DNA of 17,841 nt from an uncultured Flavobacterium sp. (lineage in GTDB: Bacteria > Bacteroidota > Bacteroidia > Flavobacteriales > Flavobacteriaceae), in NCBI RefSeq assembly GCF_946482535.1, contig NZ_CAMLRU010000033.1, forward strand, positions 1 through 17,841, written 5' to 3'. The notes beneath the pieces are model-generated. The model saw only the letters and a list, made by a program, of their open reading frames with translations, had not been told where the DNA came from and ran no database searches. The translations under genes and the position numbers were made by a program. Position 1 is the stretch's first letter. Each line of letters starts with the position of its first letter. Shown here piece by piece: positions 1 through 6,710 of the stretch.

Positions 1-1
1 C

Positions 2-484
2 ATGCGCAAAATCAGACGACTCAATCCCGTAGAAGAAAGTAATTTCGGTATTTCCAGAAGTGATGATTTACTCAACAGAATTGCTGACCTAACCGGTTAT
101 TTGAATGTATCAGCATGGGTAATCGGAATTATTACCATATTGGGTTCTTCCATCGCTTTGATGAACATCATGATTGTTTCTGTCACCGAAAGAACTCGTG
201 AAATTGGTGTGCGCAAATCCCTTGGCGCCAAAAAAAGCACTATCGCTTTTCAATTTTTTATAGAAACCCTAACCATCGGACAAATTGGAGGAATCTTCGG
301 AATCATTTTCGGCATATTGATTGGATTTTTAATCTGTGTGAGTGCCGATTGGGATTTTGTAATTCCGTGGGGCGCTATGTTGGCTGCCTTTGCCACGAGT
401 TTTGTGGTAGCACTGGTTTCCGGTTTATATCCTGCCATCAAAGCTTCGCAATTAGACCCGATTGAGGCGCTGAGGTATGAGTAG
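2..484 (+). CDS. ABC transporter permease, FtsX/MacB type (C-terminal part, 5' truncated)
   Basis: This is the C-terminal 160 residues of an inner-membrane permease subunit of a MacB/LolC/FtsX-like ABC transporter; such proteins work with an ATPase in lipoprotein, macrolide or peptide extrusion. The frame runs in from the left window edge, so the ATG at 2 is probably an internal methionine. Visible features are a transmembrane segment (about residues 38-60), the FtsX-family signature VTERTREIGVRKSLGAK (about 61-77) that contacts the ATPase, two more hydrophobic helices (about 90-113 and 122-144), and the characteristic tail with a proline-alanine turn and DPIEALRYE. Partner ATPase and substrate cannot be determined because the upstream part is missing. 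It converges on prmC with a 13-bp gap. Family assignment is confident; specific function is not. Confidence 0.9.
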   Translation: MRKIRRLNPVEESNFGISRSDDLLNRIADLTGYLNVSAWVIGIITILGSSIALMNIMIVSVTERTREIGVRKSLGAKKSTIAFQFFIETLTIGQIGGIFGIIFGILIGFLICVSADWDFVIPWGAMLAAFATSFVVALVSGLYPAIKASQLDPIEALRYE

Positions 485-510
485 GCAATATCTTGTTTTA
501 TAATATTGCC
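484..510. terminator. weak hairpin between convergent permease and prmC genes
   Basis: Inverted repeat GGCAATAT (484-491) and ATATTGCC (503-510) with an 11-base loop. It spans the two facing stop codons and runs into the last codons of prmC. The arms are AT-rich and no strong T-tract follows on either strand, so a terminator role is only possible. Confidence 0.3.
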
Positions 511-1355
511 GATATCATCCTGTCGTTACCATAGACATCTTTAATCAACTTTACATTTTTGAACCCATAACTTTCTACTAATTCAATGGTTTCTTTTCCG
601 AGATATTGGTTGATTTCAAAGTACAATTGTCCGTTAGGAGCTAAGCTTTTTTGAGCCAGTTCTGCGATTTTTCGATAAAAAAGAAGCGCATCGTTATCTT
701 CTACAAATAAGGCTAAATGCGGTTCAAATTCTAAAACATTGGGCTTTATTTCCGCCTTTTCCAAATTTCTAACATAGGGCGGATTGGAAACGATGATGTC
801 AAATTGCTGTTCTAAATCGTTTGTTTCCAGTATATTTTTGAGCATAAAATTCACCCCAACTTTATTCAATTCTGCATTTATTTTGGCAGTAGCCAATGCT
901 TTTTCGGAGACATCAATTGCATAAACTTCGGCATGAGGCAAATTCTTTTTCAAGGCAATCGGAATACAACCACTACCCGTTCCAATATCAAGTATACTGA
1001 CTTTTCCCTTTTCCCTTTTCCCTTTTCCCTCTTCTTCCAAAATCAACCCAACCAACTCTTCTGTTTCCGGTCTTGGAATCAACACATTTTCATTGACCAA
1101 AAACGGCAAACCATAAAATTCGGTTTCTCCTAAGATATACTGAATGGGTTTTTGTGTTTTTAACGCTGCAACAATATTTTTCCACTGTTTTAAATGAAGA
1201 CCGTCTACAATCATTTCGGGGTTTAGTGCCAAATCAATTCGTTTCAAACCATGCAACTTCTGCAATATGATATAGAAAAAGCTTTCTGCTTCGTTTCCGT
1301 CATACAGCGAAGAAAGCTCTTGAAGAAAAATGGTTTTGTAATTTTTAAGCAACAT
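498..1355 (-). CDS. prmC: Peptide chain release factor N5-glutamine methyltransferase PrmC (HemK)
   Basis: PrmC methylates the glutamine of the GGQ motif in release factors RF1 and RF2 using S-adenosylmethionine, which speeds translation termination. The 285-residue product has the usual family length: an N-terminal helical release-factor-binding domain (about 1-90, including IPRPETEELV at 93-102), SAM motif I ILDIGTGSGC (121-130) and the catalytic NPPY motif (191-194). Between the two domains lies a charged EGKGKREKGK stretch (about 109-118) encoded by four tandem copies of a 7-bp repeat, which is not part of the normal family sequence. It is downstream of a GNAT gene on the same strand with a 13-bp gap, so the two are probably co-transcribed. 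The ATG at 1353-1355 gives the expected family N-terminus. Confidence 0.95.
   Translation of the reverse strand: MLLKNYKTIFLQELSSLYDGNEAESFFYIILQKLHGLKRIDLALNPEMIVDGLHLKQWKNIVAALKTQKPIQYILGETEFYGLPFLVNENVLIPRPETEELVGLILEEEGKGKREKGKVSILDIGTGSGCIPIALKKNLPHAEVYAIDVSEKALATAKINAELNKVGVNFMLKNILETNDLEQQFDIIVSNPPYVRNLEKAEIKPNVLEFEPHLALFVEDNDALLFYRKIAELAQKSLAPNGQLYFEINQYLGKETIELVESYGFKNVKLIKDVYGNDRMISAIL
1002..1029. repeat. Heptanucleotide tandem repeat inside prmC (TTTTCCC x4)
   Basis: Four perfect head-to-tail copies of TTTTCCC on the plus strand (1002-1008, 1009-1015, 1016-1022, 1023-1029); GGGAAAA in the prmC reading direction. The period of 7 is not a multiple of 3, so gain or loss of one or two units would shift the prmC frame just before its SAM-binding motif. 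Confidence 0.95.
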
Positions 1356-1368
1356 TGGAATTTGGAAT

Positions 1369-1857
1369 TTATTTTTTGGGTTTTAATTCTTTTATCATCC
1401 AAACCGGACAAGTCGTATGACCGGTATTGCCCAGAGGCGCACAAAGGTATTCAAAACCCATTTTCTTATACAAACTTTGAGCGGCTAACATTTCGGGCAA
1501 GGTTTCGAGATAGCATTTTTCATAACCGAACTCAGTAGCTTTTTCCAAACATTTTTGAATCATTTGGGAACCAATCCCTTTACCACGAGCTTCCTGTAAA
1601 AAATACATCTTTTGCAATTCACAGATATTCTCCGTGGAATTTTCTAATTGACTTACACCTGCTCCGCCAACGATTTTACCCTCAATTTCCAACACAAAAT
1701 AAATTGCCTTGGGTTTATTGTAAGTTTCAAACATGAAATCCAATTGTACATCGGCAAAGGCTGTTCCGGTTTTGGGGAAGTTATCCGAGATAAAAACTTC
1801 TCGAATTACCGCCGCAATTGACTGATTGTCTTCTTTTTGGATTTCCCTTATTCGCAT
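1369..1857 (-). CDS. GNAT family N-acetyltransferase
   Basis: A 162-residue Gcn5-related acetyltransferase, a complete single-domain protein that transfers an acetyl group from acetyl-CoA to an amine. The acetyl-CoA pyrophosphate-binding motif is visible as QEARGKGIGSQMIQKCL (about residues 93-109, matching Q/RxxGxG/A), followed by the typical YExCYLETLPEMLAAQSLYKKMGFEYL segment at 115-138. The substrate cannot be read from sequence. It precedes prmC by 13 bp on the same strand and is probably in its transcript. Its start codon lies only 19 bp from the ATG assigned to divergent ribD, so the two genes share a very compact control region. Family call is firm; role is unknown. Confidence 0.88.
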   Translation of the reverse strand: MRIREIQKEDNQSIAAVIREVFISDNFPKTGTAFADVQLDFMFETYNKPKAIYFVLEIEGKIVGGAGVSQLENSTENICELQKMYFLQEARGKGIGSQMIQKCLEKATEFGYEKCYLETLPEMLAAQSLYKKMGFEYLCAPLGNTGHTTCPVWMIKELKPKK

Positions 1858-1868
1858 AGCATTTATTC

Positions 1869-1876
1869 TGAAAGTA
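1869..1876 (-). promoter_or_regulatory. possible -7 element for the GNAT-prmC unit
   Basis: On the minus strand this reads TACTTTCA, which departs from the Bacteroidota -7 consensus TAnnTTTG in the last two bases. It sits 11 bp before the GNAT start codon. The same octamer, also followed by AGA or GA-TAA-like sequence, occurs upstream of the DegQ-like gene. Weak, similarity only. Confidence 0.3.
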
Positions 1877-2935
1877 ATGTATTATTTTTGTGTTGTGAAG
1901 ATACACGAAAAATACATTAATCGCTGCATTCAATTGGCCAAAAACGGTTTGGGAACCACTTATCCTAATCCTTTGGTGGGCAGCGTGATTGTATATAAAG
2001 GGAAAATCATCGGTGAAGGTTGGCATCAAAAAGCCGGAGAAGCACATGCCGAAGTCAAGGCCGTAAACTCGGTAAAAGACAAATCTCTTTTGGCAAAAGC
2101 CACCATTTATGTTTCGCTCGAACCTTGCAGTCATTTCGGCAAAACTCCGCCTTGTTGTGATTTGATTATCCAACATAAAATACCAAATGTAGTGGTGGGA
2201 ACCGTTGACCCTAACAGCAAAGTAGCCGGCACAGGAATCAAACGATTGATTGAAAATGGTTGTCAGGTTACCGTGGGCATTTTAGAAAAAGAATGCCAAG
2301 CGTTGAACAAGCGTTTCTTTACTTTTCACCAAAAAAACAGACCATATATTATCCTGAAATGGGCCGAAAGCCAAGACGGTTTTATCGCGCCATTGACCAA
2401 AGAAAAGCAAGAACCGGTTTGGATTTCCAATCTCTTTTCCCGGCAATTAACCCATAAATGGCGAAGCGAGGAACAGGCCATTTTAGTGGGCACACAAACC
2501 GTTTTAGACGACAATCCGAAACTGGATGTTCGCGATTGGACCGGAATAAACCCTATTCGAGTCATTTTAGACCGTAGTGGTAAAATCACTAAGGATTATT
2601 TTGTAAAAGACAACCAAACCAAAACCATTGTAATTTCGGAGCAAGAAAATTTAATCTCTGACGAGAATATTATTTACGAAAGTGTTATCTTTGATAAGCA
2701 ACTAACCAAAAAAATTACCGACATCTTGTTCCGACACGGTATACAGTCTGTTATTGTTGAGGGCGGAAAGCAAACTTTGCAAACATTTATAGGTGATAAT
2801 CTTTGGGATGAAGCTAGAGTTTTTACAGGTAGTATTTTGTTGAAGGAAGGAACAACAGCTCCTTTATTGAGTGGGATTTCCGAAACAACTGACCTCAAAG
2901 GCGACCAACTTAAACTTTATTTTAACCATGATTAA
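1877..2935 (+). CDS. ribD: Bifunctional riboflavin biosynthesis protein RibD (deaminase/reductase)
   Basis: RibD carries out the second and third steps of riboflavin synthesis: deamination of the GTP-cyclohydrolase II product and NADPH-dependent reduction of the ribosyl side chain. With the ATG at 1877 the product is 352 residues. The N-terminal cytidine-deaminase-like domain shows the zinc ligands and catalytic glutamate in HAE (57-59) and PCSHFGKTPPC (83-93; C84 and C93). The C-terminal reductase domain (about 155-352) has the typical WAESQDGFIAP, GTQTVLDDNP and VIVEGGKQTL motifs. The start is uncertain: 1877 is the first ATG clear of the divergent GNAT gene, but a GTG at 1895 gives the N-terminus (KIHEKYI) that matches the family best. 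Its 3' end overlaps the next gene by 8 bp. No FMN riboswitch is present upstream. Confidence 0.93.
   Translation: MYYFCVVKIHEKYINRCIQLAKNGLGTTYPNPLVGSVIVYKGKIIGEGWHQKAGEAHAEVKAVNSVKDKSLLAKATIYVSLEPCSHFGKTPPCCDLIIQHKIPNVVVGTVDPNSKVAGTGIKRLIENGCQVTVGILEKECQALNKRFFTFHQKNRPYIILKWAESQDGFIAPLTKEKQEPVWISNLFSRQLTHKWRSEEQAILVGTQTVLDDNPKLDVRDWTGINPIRVILDRSGKITKDYFVKDNQTKTIVISEQENLISDENIIYESVIFDKQLTKKITDILFRHGIQSVIVEGGKQTLQTFIGDNLWDEARVFTGSILLKEGTTAPLLSGISETTDLKGDQLKLYFNHD
1883..1890 (+). promoter_or_regulatory. TAnnTTTG-type -7 box at the ribD start
   Basis: TATTTTTG is a full match to the Bacteroidota -7 consensus. It lies inside the first codons if the ATG at 1877 is used, and would place transcription initiation at about 1896-1897, at the alternative GTG start (1895). 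No clear -33 TTG is seen at the right distance, so it may be coincidental. Confidence 0.35.
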
Positions 2936-3536
2936 CACTATTATTTTCGATTTTGGCGATGTCTTCATCAACCTTGAAAAAGAAAAGTCGATTGAGGAGT
3001 TTAAAAAGCTGGGTCTTGATGGCCCGAATGAAGTGCTTCTGGCAAAAAATGATTTGTTTGAAAAAGGTCAAATTAGCGATGTGGAATTTGTAGAGAGTTT
3101 TCAACAATTTATACCCAACGCTTCTATCGAAGAAATCACCAAAGCCTGGAATTCGGTTATAGGCGATTTTCCGTTGTATCGTTTAGAATTTTTACAATTG
3201 TTGGCCAACAAATACCGTTTGTTTCTTTTAACCAATACAGATTCCATCCACATCAACCGATTTGAGCATAAAGTGGGCATGTCTTTTTATACCGATTTTT
3301 ACCGCTGTTTTGAAAAAGTGTATTACTCTTATGAAATGGGCATGAGAAAACCTCAGCCGGAAATTTTTACTACGATAATCAACAAACACGATTTATCTCC
3401 CAAACGAACCTTATTTGTTGACGATAAGAAAGTCAACACCGATATGGCGGAAAGCTTAGGTTTGCATGTTTGGAATTTACAAGTAGGCCAAGAGGACGTG
3501 GTCAATTTGTTTGACCAAAAGCATTTGCCGTTCTAA
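2928..3536 (+). CDS. HAD superfamily phosphatase, candidate riboflavin-pathway phosphatase
   Basis: A 202-residue haloacid-dehalogenase-type phosphatase, similar in outline to YihX-type proteins. Motif I is IIFDFGDV with nucleophile D8 and acid/base D11; motif II is LLTNTD; motif III is the lysine of MRKPQPEIF; motif IV is LFVDDKKVNTDMA. The helical cap lies between motifs I and II. The start is the ATG at 2928, whose sequence overlaps the last 8 bp of ribD including its stop, so translation is likely coupled. Longer in-frame starts inside ribD would add residues not expected before motif I. Riboflavin synthesis requires removal of a phosphate after the RibD step, and in E. coli, B. subtilis and plants HAD enzymes do this. 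The overlap makes the same role plausible here, but the sequence alone does not fix the substrate; a sugar phosphatase is the alternative. Confidence 0.88.
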   Translation: MINTIIFDFGDVFINLEKEKSIEEFKKLGLDGPNEVLLAKNDLFEKGQISDVEFVESFQQFIPNASIEEITKAWNSVIGDFPLYRLEFLQLLANKYRLFLLTNTDSIHINRFEHKVGMSFYTDFYRCFEKVYYSYEMGMRKPQPEIFTTIINKHDLSPKRTLFVDDKKVNTDMAESLGLHVWNLQVGQEDVVNLFDQKHLPF

Positions 3537-3593
3537 TCAATGACAATATCAATGACAATGGCAAATTTCAATATCAAATCTCAATTTCATTGA
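3536..3593 (+). repeat. Tandem 12-mer and degenerate copies before the yigZ-like gene
   Basis: ATCAATGACAAT is repeated perfectly at 3536-3547 and 3548-3559, followed by two looser copies built on CAAT/CAAA words up to about 3585. TCAATGA (3537-3543 and 3549-3555) is the exact reverse complement of TCATTGA at 3587-3593, which contains the TTG start codon of the next gene. The repeat begins inside the HAD stop region and fills the whole intergenic gap. Confidence 0.85.
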
Positions 3594-4192
3594 AAGACAC
3601 CTATAATACTATTGCTTCTCCTTCTCCTGAAATATTATTTAAAGAAAAAAACAGCAAATTCTTTGGATATGCTTTTCCGGTAAGTAACGAAGACGAAATC
3701 AAAACCCATTTAGATCAATTGCGGAAGCAACATCACGGTGCTGTTCATTTTTGCTATGCTTTCCAATTGGGAACCGATAAAATTCAATACCGCGCCAATG
3801 ACGACGGAGAACCCAGCAATTCTGCCGGTATGCCGATATACGGACAAATCCAATCCTTTGGCGTGACCAATGTATTAGTGGTGGTCGTTAGATTTTTTGG
3901 CGGTGTTAAATTGGGTGTTGGTGGATTAATTTCAGCCTACCGAACTGCAGCACAAATGGCACTAGAGGAATCGGTCATTATCGAAAAGACCATAGATGTT
4001 CATTTTCTGATTTCTTTTGATTATAAAAACATGAATAAAGTGATGCGCGTAATCAAGGAAAAAAACCTGGAAATCATCTCTCAAAAAATGACCGAAAGTT
4101 GCCAAATTGAAATCGCCACCCGAAAAAAAAATGCCCAAAATACGGTCGACATTTTTAATAATTTATTTGAAATTAAGATTCAAAAAATTTAA
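3590..4192 (+). CDS. YigZ/IMPACT family protein
   Basis: A 200-residue two-domain protein of the YigZ/IMPACT family (UPF0029 plus a DUF1949-like C-terminal domain). The N-terminal domain (about 15-120) contains the family hallmark RANDDGEPSNSAGMPIYGQI and the VVVVRFFGGVKLGVGGLISAYR segment; the C-terminal domain (about 135-195) has a ferredoxin-like pattern. Eukaryotic IMPACT proteins regulate the eIF2-alpha kinase GCN2; the bacterial role is not settled. The best start is TTG at 3590: it gives the expected N-terminus, and the frame stays open upstream into the HAD gene without an in-frame ATG in the gap. It follows the HAD gene by 53 bp and may be in the ribD transcript. Its stop codon overlaps that of the convergent thioesterase by 4 bp, with no terminator between them. 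Confidence 0.88.
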   Translation: MKDTYNTIASPSPEILFKEKNSKFFGYAFPVSNEDEIKTHLDQLRKQHHGAVHFCYAFQLGTDKIQYRANDDGEPSNSAGMPIYGQIQSFGVTNVLVVVVRFFGGVKLGVGGLISAYRTAAQMALEESVIIEKTIDVHFLISFDYKNMNKVMRVIKEKNLEIISQKMTESCQIEIATRKKNAQNTVDIFNNLFEIKIQKI

Positions 4193-4587
4193 TCATTCAT
4201 GATCTCTAAAATGTATTGTGGCGGCGCAATAGGTTTTCCCAAATTGATGTCCACAAATACCAATATAAAATGCGCAGTTGTTAATAACTCATCCTTTTCA
4301 TTGCGAATTTCACAATCAAATTCTATCTTCACTGAGGATTGACTTTTGAACTTGGTAATCACTGTAAGTAAGTCATCATAACGTGCTGGTTTTTTGTAAT
4401 TTATCGTCATAGAAACTATCGGAAGCGCAATTCCGCTTTCTTCGAGCGATTTATATGAAATCCCTTTGTTTCTAAGCCATTCCACGCGTCCCATCTCAAA
4501 ATAAGGGACATAATTCCCGTGGTAAACTACACTCATTTGGTCGGTTTCCGAGTACCTAACTCTAACTTGAATTTGATGTTCTTTCAT
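4189..4587 (-). CDS. Acyl-CoA thioesterase, 4-hydroxybenzoyl-CoA thioesterase/YbgC-like hotdog fold
   Basis: A 132-residue hotdog-fold thioesterase that hydrolyses acyl-CoA to free acid and CoA. The motif around residues 13-34, SETDQMSVVYHGNYVPYFEMGR, matches the active-site region of the YbgC/4HBT group, with D16 as the likely catalytic aspartate and H23 nearby. The rest shows the expected beta-rich pattern ending in TAHFILVFVD. Acyl preference is not readable. YbgC proper is linked to the Tol-Pal system, but no tol or pal gene is present, so that name is not applied. The gene is divergent from dnaA across a 188-bp AT-rich region and convergent with the yigZ-like gene, sharing the four bases TTAA with its stop. 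Confidence 0.9.
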   Translation of the reverse strand: MKEHQIQVRVRYSETDQMSVVYHGNYVPYFEMGRVEWLRNKGISYKSLEESGIALPIVSMTINYKKPARYDDLLTVITKFKSQSSVKIEFDCEIRNEKDELLTTAHFILVFVDINLGKPIAPPQYILEIMND

Positions 4588-4775
4588 CTGATTTTTTTGC
4601 TTTTAATCTATAATCGATATCACTCTTTACAACAATAATTTTAAAAAATCAATACCATTTAAATTTTTTTTAACGAATTTTATTCACATATTTGTTATCC
4701 CGAAAAACATGACGATTTTCATTGTCGTTTTTGTCAAAATAACCTAACAATAATTACTATAATTTTAAACCAAAT
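4588..4775. promoter_or_regulatory. AT-rich divergent control region between thioesterase gene and dnaA
   Basis: This 188-bp stretch is the longest gap between genes in the window. It is very AT-rich, with runs of T and A, and holds one perfect DnaA box at 4680-4688 and a one-mismatch -7 box (CATATTTG, 4687-4694) on the plus strand. A DnaA-box-like TTATCCCGA follows at about 4696 with two mismatches. I see no cluster of boxes, so I do not call a replication origin. Confidence 0.5.
4680..4688 (+). promoter_or_regulatory. DnaA box upstream of dnaA
   Basis: TTATTCACA is an exact match to the 9-mer consensus TTATNCACA. It lies 87 bp before the dnaA start codon and overlaps the possible -7 box CATATTTG by two bases, which fits autorepression of dnaA by DnaA as known in other bacteria. 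A single 9-mer can occur by chance in AT-rich DNA. Confidence 0.5.
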
Positions 4776-6203
4776 ATGAGCAAAACTGCGCAATCGGTAT
4801 GGGAAAACTGTCTTGAGTTCATAAAAGACAATATTCAAGAACAAGCTTTCAAAACTTGGTTTGAACCGATTAAGTCAGTTGAACTTACAGACAACGCATT
4901 ATACATTCAGGTTCCTAGTAAATTTTTCTACGAATGGCTTGAAGAACACTACGTAAAATTATTGAAGGTAGCGTTAACCAAAGAACTCGGAAAAAACGCA
5001 AAGTTACTCTATAAAATTAAAATGGAAAACACTTATGGCAACAAACAACCGTTTACGGAACAATTGCCAAGTGCACACCGCAGCCCGATAAAATCACAAG
5101 ACGTTGACGCTCCGTTTAAAAACCTGAATCCCGAATTAAAAAATCCTTTTGTAATTCCGGGTATCAGAAATTTAAAAATTGAGTCTCAGTTAAATCCGAA
5201 TTACAGTTTCGACAATTTCTTGGAAGGTGATTCTAACCGTTTGGCGCGCTCTGCCGGTATGGCTGTGGCCAACAAACCAGGCGGAACTTCTTTCAATCCT
5301 TTGTTGATTTTTGGCGGTGTTGGTTTGGGTAAAACTCACTTAGCACACGCTATTGGAGTTGAGATTAAAGACAAATATCCTGAAAAAACCGTTCTTTATA
5401 TTTCTGCAGAAGTATTCACGCAACAATATATTGACTCGGTTAAGAAAAATAACAGAAATGACTTTATTCATTTCTACCAATTAATAGATGTATTGATTAT
5501 TGATGACGTTCAATTCCTTTCCGGAAAATCAGGAACTCAGGATGTATTCTTCCACATCTTTAATTACTTACACCAAAACGGCAAACAAGTAATCCTAACT
5601 TCAGACAAGGCACCGGTTGACATGCAAGACATTGAACAACGTTTGTTGTCACGTTTCAAATGGGGATTGTCTGCCGAGTTACACCAGCCGGATTACGAAA
5701 CACGAATTTCTATCTTAAAAAATATTCTATACCGAGACGGTGTTGAAATGCCGGAAGAAATTGTAGAATATGTAGCCAGAAACATCAAATCTAATGTGAG
5801 AGAATTAGAAGGCGCGATTATTTCTTTGATTGCCCAATCGTCTTTCAACAAAAAAGAAGTGACTTTGGATTTGGCAAAAAGCGTGGTAGAAAAATTCGTT
5901 AAAAATGTAAAACGCGAAATCTCTATCGATTATATCCAAAAAGTAGTTTCCGACTATTTCCAATTGGATGTAGATACTTTACAATCTAAAACCAGAAAAC
6001 GCCACGTGGTGCAAGCCCGTCAATTGGCCATGTTCTTCGCTAAGAAGTTTACCAAATCTTCTTTGGCTAACATCGGTTCTCAAATTGGCGATCGAGATCA
6101 CGCTACCGTTTTACATGCCTGCAAAACCGTGGATAACTTGGTTTCCACCGACAAACAATTTAAAAAGTTTGTAGAAGATATTCACAAAAAATTATCGCTA
6201 TAA
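4776..6203 (+). CDS. dnaA: Chromosomal replication initiator protein DnaA
   Basis: DnaA binds 9-bp boxes at oriC, oligomerises with ATP and opens the duplex to start replication. The 475-residue product is complete. Domain I (about 1-80) begins with the typical VWENCLEFIKDNIQEQAFKTWFEPI helix region; a short linker (about 85-125) follows; the AAA+ domain III has Walker A GGVGLGKT (180-187) and Walker B IIDD (241-244), with sensor and arginine-finger regions around LLSRFKWG. Domain IV ends in the DNA-binding signature around IGDRDHATVLHAC (437-449). The ATG at 4776 gives the standard N-terminus. Upstream is a divergent AT-rich region with a DnaA box. Downstream lies a tyrosine phosphatase 39 bp away that appears to have its own promoter. 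Confidence 0.98.
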   Translation: MSKTAQSVWENCLEFIKDNIQEQAFKTWFEPIKSVELTDNALYIQVPSKFFYEWLEEHYVKLLKVALTKELGKNAKLLYKIKMENTYGNKQPFTEQLPSAHRSPIKSQDVDAPFKNLNPELKNPFVIPGIRNLKIESQLNPNYSFDNFLEGDSNRLARSAGMAVANKPGGTSFNPLLIFGGVGLGKTHLAHAIGVEIKDKYPEKTVLYISAEVFTQQYIDSVKKNNRNDFIHFYQLIDVLIIDDVQFLSGKSGTQDVFFHIFNYLHQNGKQVILTSDKAPVDMQDIEQRLLSRFKWGLSAELHQPDYETRISILKNILYRDGVEMPEEIVEYVARNIKSNVRELEGAIISLIAQSSFNKKEVTLDLAKSVVEKFVKNVKREISIDYIQKVVSDYFQLDVDTLQSKTRKRHVVQARQLAMFFAKKFTKSSLANIGSQIGDRDHATVLHACKTVDNLVSTDKQFKKFVEDIHKKLSL

Positions 6204-6216
6204 TTCGGTTTTTGAC

Positions 6217-6224
6217 TAAGTTTG
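6217..6224 (+). promoter_or_regulatory. -7 box for the phosphatase-methyltransferase pair
   Basis: TAAGTTTG is a full match to the TAnnTTTG -7 consensus in the 39-bp gap after dnaA. It sits within a short inverted repeat CTAAG (6216-6220) and CTTAG (6228-6232). It would start transcription about 12 bases before the ATG at 6243. No convincing -33 TTG is seen. Confidence 0.4.
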
Positions 6225-6242
6225 CAGCTTAGAAAAATTACT

Positions 6243-6710
6243 ATGCCCGTTAAAATCTTAATGGTTTGTTTAGGAAATATTTGCCGATCTCCATTGGCAG
6301 AAGGCATCCTTGCATCCAAGCTTCCGCAAGATAAATTTACCGTTGATTCCGCCGGAACCGGCAATTACCACATTGGCAAACAACCGGACCAAAGATCTAT
6401 TTTGGTGGCTCAAAAAAACGGGTTAGACATTACCCATCAAAGAGGAAGACAATTCACCTCTAAAGATTTTGACGAATTCGACTATATCTATGTCATGGAC
6501 AGCTCTAATTATGACAATGTCATTGATTTGGCCAAAAATGAAGCGCAAAAAGATAAAGTGGAAATGATTTTGAATCACTTATTTCCGGGCGAAAATGTCG
6601 ATGTTCCCGATCCGTATTACGGTTTGCAGAACGGCTTTGATATGGTCTATGAAATGCTGGATGAAACCTGCACCATTTTAGCCAAAAAACTAATGGAAAA
6701 ACACCCATGA
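6243..6710 (+). CDS. Low-molecular-weight protein tyrosine phosphatase
   Basis: A 155-residue cytoplasmic phosphatase of the LMW-PTP/arsenate reductase fold. The CX5R phosphate loop is CLGNICRS, with nucleophile C9 and R15 at the extreme N-terminus as in the family, and the general-acid aspartate is in DPYYG (D123). The ATG at 6243 places the phosphate loop at the usual distance; the alternative TTG at 6222 only adds seven unlikely residues. In many bacteria such enzymes oppose tyrosine kinases of exopolysaccharide export, but no kinase or polysaccharide gene lies next to it here, so the substrate is open. The stop codon overlaps the start of the next gene as ATGA, indicating translational coupling to the methyltransferase. 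Confidence 0.94.
   Translation: MPVKILMVCLGNICRSPLAEGILASKLPQDKFTVDSAGTGNYHIGKQPDQRSILVAQKNGLDITHQRGRQFTSKDFDEFDYIYVMDSSNYDNVIDLAKNEAQKDKVEMILNHLFPGENVDVPDPYYGLQNGFDMVYEMLDETCTILAKKLMEKHP

Noticed and set aside
1826..1876. Longer start for ribD
   Set aside because: It overlaps the divergent GNAT coding region and adds 17 hydrophobic residues not expected before the deaminase domain.
1858..1894. FMN riboswitch upstream of ribD
   Set aside because: There is no space for one between the divergent genes, and none of the conserved RFN elements is visible.
4588..4775. Chromosomal replication origin
   Set aside because: Only one perfect DnaA box is present, with no cluster. The AT-rich gap is suggestive, but whole-chromosome skew would be needed.
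6128..6136. DnaA-box-like CGTGGATAA inside dnaA, and AGTGGATAA at 14107-14115 in the GAPDH gene
   Set aside because: Each has one mismatch to the reverse-strand consensus, and both lie in coding sequence where they encode ordinary residues; isolated near-matches are expected by chance.
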